Source: Methanoculleus sediminis (lineage in GTDB: Archaea; Halobacteriota; Methanomicrobia; Methanomicrobiales; Methanoculleaceae). Taken from it: 55,319 bases of DNA. The notes under the pieces are model-generated. The model did not search any database. It saw nothing but the letters and a program-made list of their open reading frames with translations, and had not been told where the DNA came from. The stretch is taken from assembly GCF_001017125.1 (NCBI RefSeq), contig NZ_JXOJ01000002.1, positions 105,597-160,915 of the forward strand, given 5' to 3'. The position numbers and the translations under genes are program-made. Shown here piece by piece: positions 16,389-24,933 of the stretch (positions are counted from its first letter, which is position 1; every line of letters starts with the position of its first letter).

Positions 16389-16790
16389 ATGGCAAAGATC
16401 ATCAATTCAAGCGGTAAGAGAAAGACGGCAATCGCCCGCGCGACCTTGAAGCCCGGCAGCGGTCGGGTCCGCATCAATTCCGTCCCCCTGGAGATCTACG
16501 GGACCGAGTTGATCCGCATGAAGATCGCCGAGCCGCTGCTGCTCGTCCCGAACGCGCTCGACGGCGTCGATGCGGCGATCGATGTTTCCGGCGGCGGTAC
16601 GATGGGGCAGGCCGAGGCGGTTCGGACGGCGCTCGCGCGCGGCATCGTGGAGTGGCACAACGACCCCCAGATCAAGGACGCATTCCTTGCATACGACCGG
16701 ACACTGCTCGTAAACGACTCGCGGCAGAAAGAGACCAAGAAACCGCACGGCCCCGGCGCACGGGCGAAGTTCCAGAAGTCCTACCGGTGA
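16389..16790 (+). CDS. rps9: Ribosomal protein S9 (uS9)
   Basis: A 133-residue protein of the small-subunit head. It shows the [16 protein letters not shown] start and the C-terminal [17 protein letters not shown] tail whose last residues reach P-site tRNA. An RBS (GAGGTGAT) precedes the ATG. It follows rpl13 by 13 bases. Confidence 0.97.
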   Translation: MAKIINSSGKRKTAIARATLKPGSGRVRINSVPLEIYGTELIRMKIAEPLLLVPNALDGVDAAIDVSGGGTMGQAEAVRTALARGIVEWHNDPQIKDAFLAYDRTLLVNDSRQKETKKPHGPGARAKFQKSYR

Positions 16791-16824
16791 GCAAAAGAGA
16801 TATAAGGGATGCTGGACCATTATT

Positions 16825-17013
16825 ATGATACCCGTACGATGTTTTACATGCGGTAAGGTCGTCTCTACAGCCTGGAAGGAGTTCAAGGAGCGGAGGGATG
16901 CAGGCGAGGATCCAAAACGGATCCTCGACGATCTCGGCCTGGAGCGTTACTGTTGCAGGCGGATGCTGCTGACGCACAAGGAAGTAGTGGAGGACCTGAA
17001 TCCGTACCAATGA
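16825..17013 (+). CDS. rpoN: RNA polymerase subunit N (Rpo10)
   Basis: A 62-residue zinc-binding subunit (Rpb10 homologue). The diagnostic ligand pattern is present: CFTCGK near the start and RYCCRRM later, with the short DLNPYQ end. It binds the D-L platform of the polymerase. A TATA-like ATAAGGGAT lies about 25 bases upstream, so an internal promoter is possible. Confidence 0.97.
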   Translation: MIPVRCFTCGKVVSTAWKEFKERRDAGEDPKRILDDLGLERYCCRRMLLTHKEVVEDLNPYQ

Positions 17014-17087
17014 GGGGTCGTGGGGTAGCCTGGCCATCCTATGGCGTTCGGGATGCTGTGACCTGAGTTCAAATCTCAGCGACCCCA
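17014..17087 (+). tRNA. tRNA-Pro (CGG)
   Basis: A 74-base tRNA that starts at the base after the rpoN stop codon. The acceptor stem is GGGGTCG/CGACCCC with discriminator A; the D-arm segment GTGGGGTAGCCTGGCCATCC is typical of archaeal tRNA-Pro; the anticodon loop TTCGGGA gives CGG; the T loop is GTTCAAATC. The anticodon stem relies on several G-U pairs. CCA is not encoded. The gene sits between rpoN and rpoK inside the operon. Confidence 0.93.
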
Positions 17088-17117
17088 TTTTATCATTAAT
17101 GATTTTGAGGCTGCACG

Positions 17118-17285
17118 ATGGAATCATATACCCGGTATGAACGGGCGCGAATTATAGGGGCTCGTGCTCTCCAGATCTCGATGGGTGCACCTGTTCTGGT
17201 CAAAACACCAAAAACAGAGCCGCTCGAGATCGCACTTGAAGAGTTCGATCGAGACGTGATCCCTATAACGGTGAAGAGAAAGTAG
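17118..17285 (+). CDS. rpoK: RNA polymerase subunit K (Rpo6, omega-like)
   Basis: A 55-residue subunit homologous to Rpb6 and bacterial omega, which helps fold and hold the largest subunit. Read directly from the [23 protein letters not shown], then [11 protein letters not shown] and an acidic stretch ending in PITVKRK. The [15 protein letters not shown] block is the family signature. It lies between tRNA-Pro and enolase, the usual archaeal neighbourhood. Confidence 0.95.
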   Translation: MESYTRYERARIIGARALQISMGAPVLVKTPKTEPLEIALEEFDRDVIPITVKRK

Positions 17286-17292
17286 TGATCTG

Positions 17293-18480
17293 ATGACGAC
17301 CATCGAACAGATTATCCTGAGAACGATCCTGGATAGCCGCGGAAACGAGACCGTCGAGGCTGAAATCTACACGGATTGCGGCTTTGGGCGGGCTGCGGCA
17401 CCCAGTGGTGCCAGCACCGGAACCTATGAAGCAAAGGTGCGGCCGCCGCGCGAGGCTGTTGAAGACGCGCGGAAAAACCTGATTCCATCGCTCATCGGTG
17501 AAGACACCCGTGATCAGATCACGTTCGACGCACTGCTCAGAGAGAACGACGGAACACCCGACTTCAGCTCGATCGGCGCAAACGTCGCCGTAGCGCTCTC
17601 GCTTGCATGTGCAAAGGCGGCGGCGGCGTCTCTCGATCTCGAACTCTTCCGCTACCTGGGCGGCACATTTGCCGCCGATACGCCCCTGCCGCTCGGCAAC
17701 GTCATCGGCGGAGGCGCGCACGCCCCCAACGCCACGTCCATCCAGGAATTCCTGGTGGTTCCCACCGGGGCTTGTGGCGCGACGGAAGGCGTCTTCGTGA
17801 ACGCTGCCGTTCACAAGACCGTGAAGAAGATGCTGCAGGAGCAGGGCAAACTCTCCGGGAAAGGAGATGAAGGCGCCTGGGCACCCGCCGTATCAGACAT
17901 TGAGGCGTTCGAGATCATCACCGACGCGATCAACACCGTCTCCGACGAGACGAACGTCGAGGTCAGGATGGGGATCGATGTGGCGGCAAGCGAACTCTGG
18001 AACGGCGAGCAGTACCGCTACAAGGAAGCGGCGCGGAGCCGGGAGGACCAGATCGCCTACATGGCGGATCTCGTCGACCGCTACAACCTCATCTACATCG
18101 AAGACCCCCTCTTCGAGGAGGACTTCGAGGCGTTTGCCGACCTGACCGAACAGGTCGGCGACCGGTGCCTGATCTGCGGCGACGACCTCTTCGTGACCAA
18201 CGTCGAGCGGATCACGAAGGGGACCGAGATGAGCGCGGCAAACTGCGTTCTGATCAAACCTAACCAGATAGGGACCCTCACCGACACCTTCGAGGCGATA
18301 CGCCTCGCTCAGGAGAACGGTATGGAGACCGTCATGAGCCACCGTTCCGGGGAGACGACCGACGCGACGATAGCACACCTTGCAACCGCGTTCGGGTGCA
18401 TCTTCCTCAAGACCGGCGTGGTCGGCGGTGAACGGATAGCCAAACTGAACGAACTGATTCGCATAGAGGAGCTGATCTAA
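17293..18480 (+). CDS. eno: Enolase
   Basis: A 395-residue enolase interconverting 2-phosphoglycerate and phosphoenolpyruvate, used mainly in gluconeogenesis in methanogens. Motifs: [13 protein letters not shown], the flexible loop [11 protein letters not shown], metal-site Asp and Glu in [10 protein letters not shown] and GDDLFVTN, the catalytic Lys in [13 protein letters not shown] and [10 protein letters not shown]. It is slightly shorter than many archaeal enolases (about 410-430) without loss of a visible active-site segment. Placement beside rpoK and rps2 is conserved in archaea. Confidence 0.96.
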   Translation: MTTIEQIILRTILDSRGNETVEAEIYTDCGFGRAAAPSGASTGTYEAKVRPPREAVEDARKNLIPSLIGEDTRDQITFDALLRENDGTPDFSSIGANVAVALSLACAKAAAASLDLELFRYLGGTFAADTPLPLGNVIGGGAHAPNATSIQEFLVVPTGACGATEGVFVNAAVHKTVKKMLQEQGKLSGKGDEGAWAPAVSDIEAFEIITDAINTVSDETNVEVRMGIDVAASELWNGEQYRYKEAARSREDQIAYMADLVDRYNLIYIEDPLFEEDFEAFADLTEQVGDRCLICGDDLFVTNVERITKGTEMSAANCVLIKPNQIGTLTDTFEAIRLAQENGMETVMSHRSGETTDATIAHLATAFGCIFLKTGVVGGERIAKLNELIRIEELI

Positions 18481-18481
18481 T

Positions 18482-19090
18482 TTGACAGGAAACGAACTTG
18501 AGATTGAACTGAAAGAACCGCTGCTACCCGTTGAGGAATACCTCGCAGCAGGCGTGCACATCGGCACCCAGCAGAAGAGCAAGGACATGATGAAGTTCAT
18601 CTACCGCGTGCGCGGAGACGGACTCTATATCCTGGACATCCAGGCGACCGACGAACGGATCAAGACTGCTGCGAAGTTCCTCGCACAGTACGAACCTTCG
18701 AAGATCCTGGTCGTCACCTCCCGGCAGTACGGCCAGTACCCGGCAAAGAAGTTCGCCGACGCCGTCGGCGGCATGGCCGTCATCGGCCGCTTCATCCCCG
18801 GGATGCTCACCAACCAGCGGCTGAACAAGTACATCGAGCCCGACGTCGTCGTCGTGACCGATCCCATCGGCGACTCCCAGGCGATCAACGAGGCCGTCCA
18901 GGCGGGCATCCCGATCGTCGCGCTCTGCGACACCAACAACATGACGAAGTACGTCGATGTGGTCATCCCGACGAACAACAAGGGGCGGAAAGCGCTCTCG
19001 GTGATCTACTACCTCCTGACAAAGGAACTGCTCCGCCTGCGCGGCGTGGCCACGTCGCTCACGCCCGAAGACTTTGAGACAGAGTTATAA
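18482..19090 (+). CDS. rps2: Ribosomal protein S2 (uS2)
   Basis: A 202-residue small-subunit protein. Typical segments are [41 protein letters not shown] and [16 protein letters not shown]. It begins with TTG one base after the enolase stop; the choice is supported by GAGGAGCTGA about 7 bases upstream, inside the end of eno. Confidence 0.96.
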   Translation: MTGNELEIELKEPLLPVEEYLAAGVHIGTQQKSKDMMKFIYRVRGDGLYILDIQATDERIKTAAKFLAQYEPSKILVVTSRQYGQYPAKKFADAVGGMAVIGRFIPGMLTNQRLNKYIEPDVVVVTDPIGDSQAINEAVQAGIPIVALCDTNNMTKYVDVVIPTNNKGRKALSVIYYLLTKELLRLRGVATSLTPEDFETEL

Positions 19091-19117
19091 GATCCGAAGC
19101 ACAAGAGCTCAACCTTG

Positions 19118-19906
19118 ATGGATATGCGCCCATGCAGTGTAGCGGGAATGTTCTATCCTGCCGAGCCCAGGCATCTGGAGCAACTGCTGGAGACATTCTT
19201 CCGGAAGAGGAGCCCGGGGATCCAATCCCGGGGCATCGTCTCCCCCCATGCAGGATACGTATACTCGGGGGAGACCGGAGCCTGTGCATTCTCTACCATA
19301 CCACCTGATTTTGACGGCACGTTTCTGGTCATCGGCCCGAGTCACCGTGGATACATGACCTCTGCCTCTGCCGTACCGTGGGAGACGCCGCTCGGGATCG
19401 TCGATGTCGATACGGAGTTCATCGACGCGATGGACATCGAGATAGACGAAGCATCGCACCAAAACGAGCACTCGATCGAGGTGCAGATGCCGATCATAAA
19501 ATACCGGTTCCCGAGAGCAAGGGCCGCACCCGTTCTCATGGGAGAACAGAGTTACGAGGCGGCGGAAAACCTCGCGGAGCACCTGCTCCGGGCAATCGAG
19601 CACACGAAACGGGACGTGCGGATCGTCGCCTCGAGCGACTTCTCCCATTACGTCCCGGACGAGGTGGCCCGGCGGCAGGACCTCTACGCGATCGACGCGC
19701 TCAAAAACCTGGACATACCCGAGTTTTACCGGCGGCTCCAGGAGACACGCGCCACGGTCTGCGGCTACGGCCCGATCGCGACCATGTGCATCGCATGCCG
19801 GTCGCTCGGTGCGACGAGAGGGGAACTCTTGCGGTATACGACAAGCGGCGATGTGACGGAGGATTACAATCAGGTAGTGGGGTATGCGGCGATAGCGGTG
19901 GTGTGA
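19118..19906 (+). CDS. MEMO/AMMECR1-neighbour family protein
   Basis: A 262-residue protein of the MEMO family, with the fold of non-haem iron extradiol dioxygenases. Visible blocks include SVAGMFYPAEP, GIVSPHAGYVYSG, IGPSHRGY, the NEHSIEVQMP stretch and SSDFSHYV, which carries a conserved His. In many archaea this gene precedes mevalonate kinase; its biochemical role there is not established, and the human relative is a copper/iron-binding protein. Start choices are a TTG at 19115 or ATGs at 19118 and 19124; the first ATG is taken. The stop abuts the mvk start. Confidence 0.88.
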   Translation: MDMRPCSVAGMFYPAEPRHLEQLLETFFRKRSPGIQSRGIVSPHAGYVYSGETGACAFSTIPPDFDGTFLVIGPSHRGYMTSASAVPWETPLGIVDVDTEFIDAMDIEIDEASHQNEHSIEVQMPIIKYRFPRARAAPVLMGEQSYEAAENLAEHLLRAIEHTKRDVRIVASSDFSHYVPDEVARRQDLYAIDALKNLDIPEFYRRLQETRATVCGYGPIATMCIACRSLGATRGELLRYTTSGDVTEDYNQVVGYAAIAVV

Positions 19907-20776
19907 TTGGCAACATGGAGCGCGCCGGGCAAGGTATTCCTGTTCGGCGAGCATGCAGTGGTCTACGGAAAACCGGGGGTCGCGATGGCGATCAAACCCC
20001 GTGTCTTCGTCACGGTGAGGAAAACCCGCAACCCGACCCGCCCGAAGTCGCCCTACATCGACGAGTGTTTCAGGATGATGGGTGTCCGGGGCAGCGTCTA
20101 CGTCCACTCCCAGCTCCAGAGTTCGTCGGGGCTCGGGTCGTCGGCCGCGGTGACGGTGGCGACGCTCTCTGCGATCAACGATGAGTTCAATCTCGGGCAC
20201 GCCCGGGAGTACATCGCCGAGACGGCGTTCGCCATCGAGAAGAAGGTTCAGAAAGGGCGGGCAAGCCCCACCGACACCTACGTCTGTGCGAACGGCGGCA
20301 TGGTGCTCATCACCGGGAACTCCAAGCGGAGACTGCCGCCCGAGAACCTGCAGGTCGTCGTGGGGAACACCCTGGTGCCGCACAGCACCGCGAAGATGGT
20401 GGAACTGGTCGGAGCCCTGCAACGGAAGCACCCCGAAGTCGCGAACCCGATCCTGGACGCCATCGGGGCTCTGACGCTCGCAGCCCTCCATAACATCGGC
20501 AACCCGAAGGAACTCGGGCAGTATATGGACATGAACCACGCCCTCCTGGAAGCGCTCGGCGTGGGGCACCCGGTGAGCAGCAAACTCGTGCTTGCGGCAC
20601 GGGCAAGCGGCGCCTACGGCGCGAAGATCACGGGGGCCGGAGGCGGCGGGTGCATCATCGCCCTCTGCCCGCGGCGTGCGAAAAGTCGGGTTGCCGGGGC
20701 GATCGAGGCCTGCGAAGGACGGGCAATCATCACGTCGATAGATACGGACGGCGCGAGAAAAGAGAAACATGACTGA
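19907..20776 (+). CDS. mvk: Mevalonate kinase
   Basis: A 289-residue GHMP kinase that phosphorylates mevalonate in isoprenoid synthesis. Motifs: FGEHAVVYGKPGVAMAI near the N-terminus, the ATP-binding SSGLGSSAAVTVA, and the C-terminal KITGAGGGGCIIAL. It starts with TTG directly after the MEMO gene stop, and the end overlaps ipk by 8 bases. Together with ipk it points to the archaeal route that decarboxylates before the second phosphorylation. Confidence 0.95.
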   Translation: MATWSAPGKVFLFGEHAVVYGKPGVAMAIKPRVFVTVRKTRNPTRPKSPYIDECFRMMGVRGSVYVHSQLQSSSGLGSSAAVTVATLSAINDEFNLGHAREYIAETAFAIEKKVQKGRASPTDTYVCANGGMVLITGNSKRRLPPENLQVVVGNTLVPHSTAKMVELVGALQRKHPEVANPILDAIGALTLAALHNIGNPKELGQYMDMNHALLEALGVGHPVSSKLVLAARASGAYGAKITGAGGGGCIIALCPRRAKSRVAGAIEACEGRAIITSIDTDGARKEKHD

Positions 20777-21527
20777 GAGAGTGGTACTGAAACTGGGGGG
20801 GAGCGTGATCACCGACAAGTCGGGGGCATGTGCCATCGATCACGCCCGCCTGCGCGATATTGCGGAGGAACTCGCCGCACACCGAGAGACCGCTCTCGTG
20901 CTCGTCCACGGTGCGGGGTCGTGCGGGCATCCCGAGGCACGCCGCTACCGCATCAACGACGGCCTCACGGACGATAACGTCCCCGGGGTCTACGAGACGC
21001 ATACCGCCGTCTCGAGCCTGAACGCGGCGGTCGTCGACGCCCTGCGGGACGCGGGGGTCGAGGCGATCGGCATCCACCCTCTCGACCTCGGCCTTGCCGA
21101 AGACGGACGTCTGGTCTCGTTCGAGACCCGCCACATCGCCGAAATGACGGAACACGGCATTGTGCCCGTGCTGCACGGCGACGTGGTGATGGACCGTCTC
21201 CGGGGCTCCTGCATCGTCTCGGGCGACCAGCTCGTGACCCGCCTTGCCGCCGCTCTCGGGAGCCGGCGCGTGGGCCTTGCAACCGATGTGACCGGGGTGC
21301 TGCAGAACGGCGCGGTCGTCCCGCGCATCGACCGGAGCACGATAGAATCGCTCGATGTCGGCGGATCGGGAAACACCGACGTGACCGGGGGCATGCGGGG
21401 CAAACTTGCAGAACTTCTGGCACTGGCCGATGCCGGCATCGATTCACATATCTTCCATGTCTCGAAGATCGGCCGGTTCCTGGACGACACCGGGCATGGC
21501 GGAACAACAATAACCGCAAAGGAGTAA
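20769..21527 (+). CDS. ipk: Isopentenyl phosphate kinase
   Basis: A 252-residue amino-acid-kinase-fold enzyme that converts isopentenyl phosphate to isopentenyl diphosphate. Evidence: LKLGGSVITDK at the N-terminus, the HGAGSCGHPEA segment with the family histidine that contacts substrate phosphate, a DVVMDRLRGSCIVSGDQL block and the DVTGVLQNG nucleotide region. It overlaps mvk by 8 bases. Known family members work in the archaeal mevalonate pathway. Confidence 0.95.
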   Translation: MTERVVLKLGGSVITDKSGACAIDHARLRDIAEELAAHRETALVLVHGAGSCGHPEARRYRINDGLTDDNVPGVYETHTAVSSLNAAVVDALRDAGVEAIGIHPLDLGLAEDGRLVSFETRHIAEMTEHGIVPVLHGDVVMDRLRGSCIVSGDQLVTRLAAALGSRRVGLATDVTGVLQNGAVVPRIDRSTIESLDVGGSGNTDVTGGMRGKLAELLALADAGIDSHIFHVSKIGRFLDDTGHGGTTITAKE

Positions 21528-21530
21528 ACC

Positions 21531-22583
21531 ATGAAGAAAGAGACCGCCACGTCCTCGAGAAAACGGGATCACCTGCAGATATGCTGCGAACAGCCCGTCG
21601 AGACCGGCGATGCCGGATTTAAGGACGTGCGCCTAGTTCATAACGCCCTTCCCGAGTGCGATATGGACGCGATCGAGACGAAGACGCGGTTCCTCGACAG
21701 AGCGCTTGGCTCTCCCCTCTTCATTGCAGCGATGACCGGAGGACATCCGGATACCCTCGAGGTGAACCGGCGGCTGGCACGTGCCGCCGAACGGTATAAC
21801 CTCGGCATGGGTGTCGGTTCTCAGCGAGCGGCACTGGAAAAGCCCGAACTGGAGGGAAGTTTCACCGTCGTGCGGGAGGAAGCGCCACATGCGTTCCTCT
21901 GCGCGAACCTGGGAATCATCCAGCTCCGCGACCACGGCATCGAGTGGGCGGAGCGGGCTGTCGAGATGATCGATGCACAGGCGATCGCCATCCACGTCAA
22001 TTCGCTTCAGGAAGCGATTCAGCCGGAAGGCGATCACAACGCAGAGGGGTGCATCGAAGCGCTGCGTGACCTCTGCAAAGAGTTCTCCTACCCCGTCATC
22101 GTGAAGGAGACGGGTTCCGGCATATCGGCCGGGACCGCAAGGGTTATCCGGGGCGCGGGAGCAAGCGCCATCGATATCGGCGGCTACGGAGGCACGTCGT
22201 GGGCGAAGATAGAACGCCTGCGGGCGAGCGGCTCCGAACTCGCCGATCTCGGGGAGGTATTCCTCTCGTGGGGCATACCGACGGTGGTGAGCCTCCGTGA
22301 GGTGCGGACGGCAGGAGGCCCGATCATCGCGACGGGCGGACTGCGGTCGGGGATCGATATCGCGAAAGCCGTTGCTCTCGGGGCGGACCTCGGGGGCATG
22401 GCGCTCCCCCTCTTAAAACCGGCCATGGAGAGCGATGATGCGCTCTCTCTGGCCGTCGAGGCGATGCACCGCGAACTTCGCGTGGCGATGTTCCTGACGG
22501 GATCCCGGTCAATAGCGGATCTCCGGCACGCCAGGACGTATATAACCGGCCTGACCCGGCAAATGATTGAAAACAGCGACTAA
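21531..22583 (+). CDS. fni: Type 2 isopentenyl-diphosphate delta-isomerase
   Basis: A 350-residue FMN- and NAD(P)H-dependent isomerase making dimethylallyl diphosphate from IPP. Motifs: AAMTGGHPDT, GMGVGSQRAAL, AIHVNSLQEAIQPEGD, KETGSGISAG and the FMN-phosphate region IDIGGYGGTSWAKIE and ATGGLRSGIDIAKA. It starts 3 bases after ipk, so mvk-ipk-fni is a compact isoprenoid precursor set. Confidence 0.95.
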   Translation: MKKETATSSRKRDHLQICCEQPVETGDAGFKDVRLVHNALPECDMDAIETKTRFLDRALGSPLFIAAMTGGHPDTLEVNRRLARAAERYNLGMGVGSQRAALEKPELEGSFTVVREEAPHAFLCANLGIIQLRDHGIEWAERAVEMIDAQAIAIHVNSLQEAIQPEGDHNAEGCIEALRDLCKEFSYPVIVKETGSGISAGTARVIRGAGASAIDIGGYGGTSWAKIERLRASGSELADLGEVFLSWGIPTVVSLREVRTAGGPIIATGGLRSGIDIAKAVALGADLGGMALPLLKPAMESDDALSLAVEAMHRELRVAMFLTGSRSIADLRHARTYITGLTRQMIENSD

Positions 22584-22615
22584 CAACGGAAAAAACATCT
22601 CTACAAGGAGGCTAC

Positions 22616-23953
22616 ATGGATATTGAGATCATAGCAGTGGGCGGATATAACGAAGTCGGCAGAAATATGACTGCCGTCCGCTGCGGAAAAGAGATTGTCA
22701 TCTTTGATATGGGTCTTAGGCTCGACCAGGTGATGATCCACGAGGATGCTGATATCGAGAATATGCATTCCCTGGACCTGATCGAGATGAAGGCCATTCC
22801 TGATGACACCATCATGAATGCGGTCGAGGGGAGCGTCAAGGCCATCGTCTGTTCGCACGGACACCTTGACCATATCGGCGCGATACCGAAACTGGCGCAC
22901 CGCTACAATGCCCCGATCATCAGCACGCCCTACACCTCGGAACTGATCAGGCAGCAGATTGCGGGCGAACAGAAGTTCGGAGTGAACAACAAGCTCTTCG
23001 CCCTGAAAGCCGGGCAGCGCTACACTATCTCCCCGCACCTGACGCTCGAGTTCGTGCGTGCCCAGCACTCGATCATCGACACCGTCTTTCCGGTCCTGCA
23101 CACGCCGCGTGGCGCGGTCGTCTACGCAAACGACTTCAAACTCGACCGGACGCCGGTGCTCGGTGAGCCGCCGGATTTCGCCCGGCTGCGGCAGATCGGG
23201 AAGGAGGGCGTCATCGCCCTCATCACGGAGAGCGTCAACATCGCCGACAACGGGCGCTGCCCGAGCGAGAAGATCGCACGGGATCTGGTCCGGGACACCA
23301 TCACCAGTTACGAGGACGACAAGAGCGCGCTTTTCGTCTCGACGTTCTCGTCGCACATCTCCCGTGTGAAGACCATCGCCGAGTGCGCCCACGAGATCGG
23401 CAGAAAACCGGTCCTGCTCGGGCGCTCGATGGAGCGCTACAGCTCGGCGGCCGAACAGTTGAAACTGGTCGGGTTCCCCGAGTCCCTCTCGATGTTCGGC
23501 AACCGCCGGACCGTTGACAGGACGCTAAGGCGGATCATGAAGACCGGGAAGGACAAGTTCCTCCCGATCGTCACCGGCCACCAGGGAGAGTCGGGTGCCA
23601 TCCTGACGAGGATCGTGATGGGGGATACCCCTTACAAGCTCGAGAAGGGCGACAAGATCCTCTTCTCGGCGAAGGTGATCCCGAACCCGATGAACTACGG
23701 GCAGCGCTACCTTGTCGAGGCCCGCGCCAAGATGGCGGGCGTGCGGATCTTCGACGAGCTGCACGTCTCCGGCCACGCCTACCGGGAGGACCACTACGAG
23801 TTCCTCCACCTCTTGAACCCCCAGCACGTCATCCCGTCGCACGGCGACATCGGGATGACCGGCGGCTACGCGAAGTTCGCGGAGGAGATCGGGTATACGC
23901 TCGGAAACGATCTCCACGTCATGAGGAACGGGAAGAGTATCCTGATAAAGTAG
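22616..23953 (+). CDS. rnj: Archaeal RNase J (metallo-beta-lactamase ribonuclease)
   Basis: A 445-residue 5'-3' exoribonuclease of the beta-CASP metallo-beta-lactamase group. The zinc motif HGHLDHIGAIPKL is intact (HxHxDH), with further ligand segments at AQHSIIDTVFP, YANDFKLD, the SGHAYREDHYEF motif and VIPSHGDIGM. Length is typical of archaeal RNase J. An RBS (AAGGAGG) lies 6-12 bases before the ATG. The place between fni and the prenyl synthase is a gene order met in other methanogens. Confidence 0.93.
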   Translation: MDIEIIAVGGYNEVGRNMTAVRCGKEIVIFDMGLRLDQVMIHEDADIENMHSLDLIEMKAIPDDTIMNAVEGSVKAIVCSHGHLDHIGAIPKLAHRYNAPIISTPYTSELIRQQIAGEQKFGVNNKLFALKAGQRYTISPHLTLEFVRAQHSIIDTVFPVLHTPRGAVVYANDFKLDRTPVLGEPPDFARLRQIGKEGVIALITESVNIADNGRCPSEKIARDLVRDTITSYEDDKSALFVSTFSSHISRVKTIAECAHEIGRKPVLLGRSMERYSSAAEQLKLVGFPESLSMFGNRRTVDRTLRRIMKTGKDKFLPIVTGHQGESGAILTRIVMGDTPYKLEKGDKILFSAKVIPNPMNYGQRYLVEARAKMAGVRIFDELHVSGHAYREDHYEFLHLLNPQHVIPSHGDIGMTGGYAKFAEEIGYTLGNDLHVMRNGKSILIK

Positions 23954-23963
23954 GAGTAAGTGC

Positions 23964-24929
23964 ATGACGACGCTTGAAGACTACCTGGAGAAGAATGCTG
24001 ACCGGATCGACAAGGCGCTTCACCGTTACTTCGGAGACGTCCACGGCGACCTCTTCCGGGCGAGCGCCCACCTGCTGCTTGCGGGCGGTAAACGCCTCCG
24101 CCCGGCGGTCGTCATCCTCGCTGCGGATGCGGTGAGAAAGGGGAGCTCCGACGACCTGCTCCCGGCAGCCCTTTCGCTCGAACTGACCCACAACTTCACC
24201 CTCATCCACGACGACATCATGGACGGCGACGCCGCACGGCGCGGCGTCCCGACGGTGCATACGGTCTGGGACGAGCCGACGGCGATCCTTGCCGGGGACG
24301 TGCTGTATGCGAAGGCGTTCGAGTTCATCTGCTTCTCGGACGCCGCGGACGCCGCCAAGATCCGGGCGGTGAAGATGCTTGCCCGGACGTGCACCGACAT
24401 CTGCGACGGTCAGAGCATGGATATGGCGTTCGAGAAGCGCGACGACGTCACGGAGGTGGAGTACCTGGAGATGGTCAGCAAGAAGACCGGCGTCCTCTAC
24501 GGGGCATCCGCCGCAATCGGCGGGATCCTTGCCGGGGCGAGTCCCGTCCAGGCCGACGCCCTCTACCAGTACGGGGTGAACAGCGGCATTGCTTTCCAGA
24601 TCCAGGACGATCTCATCGATCTCATTGCGAGCAGTGAAACGAGCGGGAAGGACCGGGCGTCGGATATCCGGGAAGGGAAGCAGACCCTGATCGCTATCCG
24701 GGCACGCGAGAAGGGGATCGATCTCGCCCCGTACCGGAGGCAGCTCTCCGGTGCCGAGATCGACGGCCTGATCTCCAGACTCCAGGATGCGGGCGTCATC
24801 GACGAGGTCAGGGCGGTTGCCGTTGAGCGGGCCGCCGTCGCAAAACAGGCTCTCTCGGTCCTCCCGGACTCGGAGGAGAAGCGGCTTCTTGCGGATATCG
24901 CTGATTTCTTCATCGATCGAGGCAACTGA
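23964..24929 (+). CDS. idsA: Short-chain polyprenyl diphosphate synthase (GGPP synthase type)
   Basis: A 321-residue trans-prenyltransferase joining dimethylallyl or farnesyl diphosphate with IPP to make geranylgeranyl diphosphate, the C20 precursor of archaeal ether lipids. Both aspartate-rich motifs are present: HDDIMDGDAARRG and QDDLIDLI, as is GGKRLRPAVVI. C20 specificity is inferred from the pathway and not from a residue I can prove. It starts 10 bases after rnj and ends 4 bases before gltX. Confidence 0.93.
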   Translation: MTTLEDYLEKNADRIDKALHRYFGDVHGDLFRASAHLLLAGGKRLRPAVVILAADAVRKGSSDDLLPAALSLELTHNFTLIHDDIMDGDAARRGVPTVHTVWDEPTAILAGDVLYAKAFEFICFSDAADAAKIRAVKMLARTCTDICDGQSMDMAFEKRDDVTEVEYLEMVSKKTGVLYGASAAIGGILAGASPVQADALYQYGVNSGIAFQIQDDLIDLIASSETSGKDRASDIREGKQTLIAIRAREKGIDLAPYRRQLSGAEIDGLISRLQDAGVIDEVRAVAVERAAVAKQALSVLPDSEEKRLLADIADFFIDRGN

Positions 24930-24933
24930 TACC

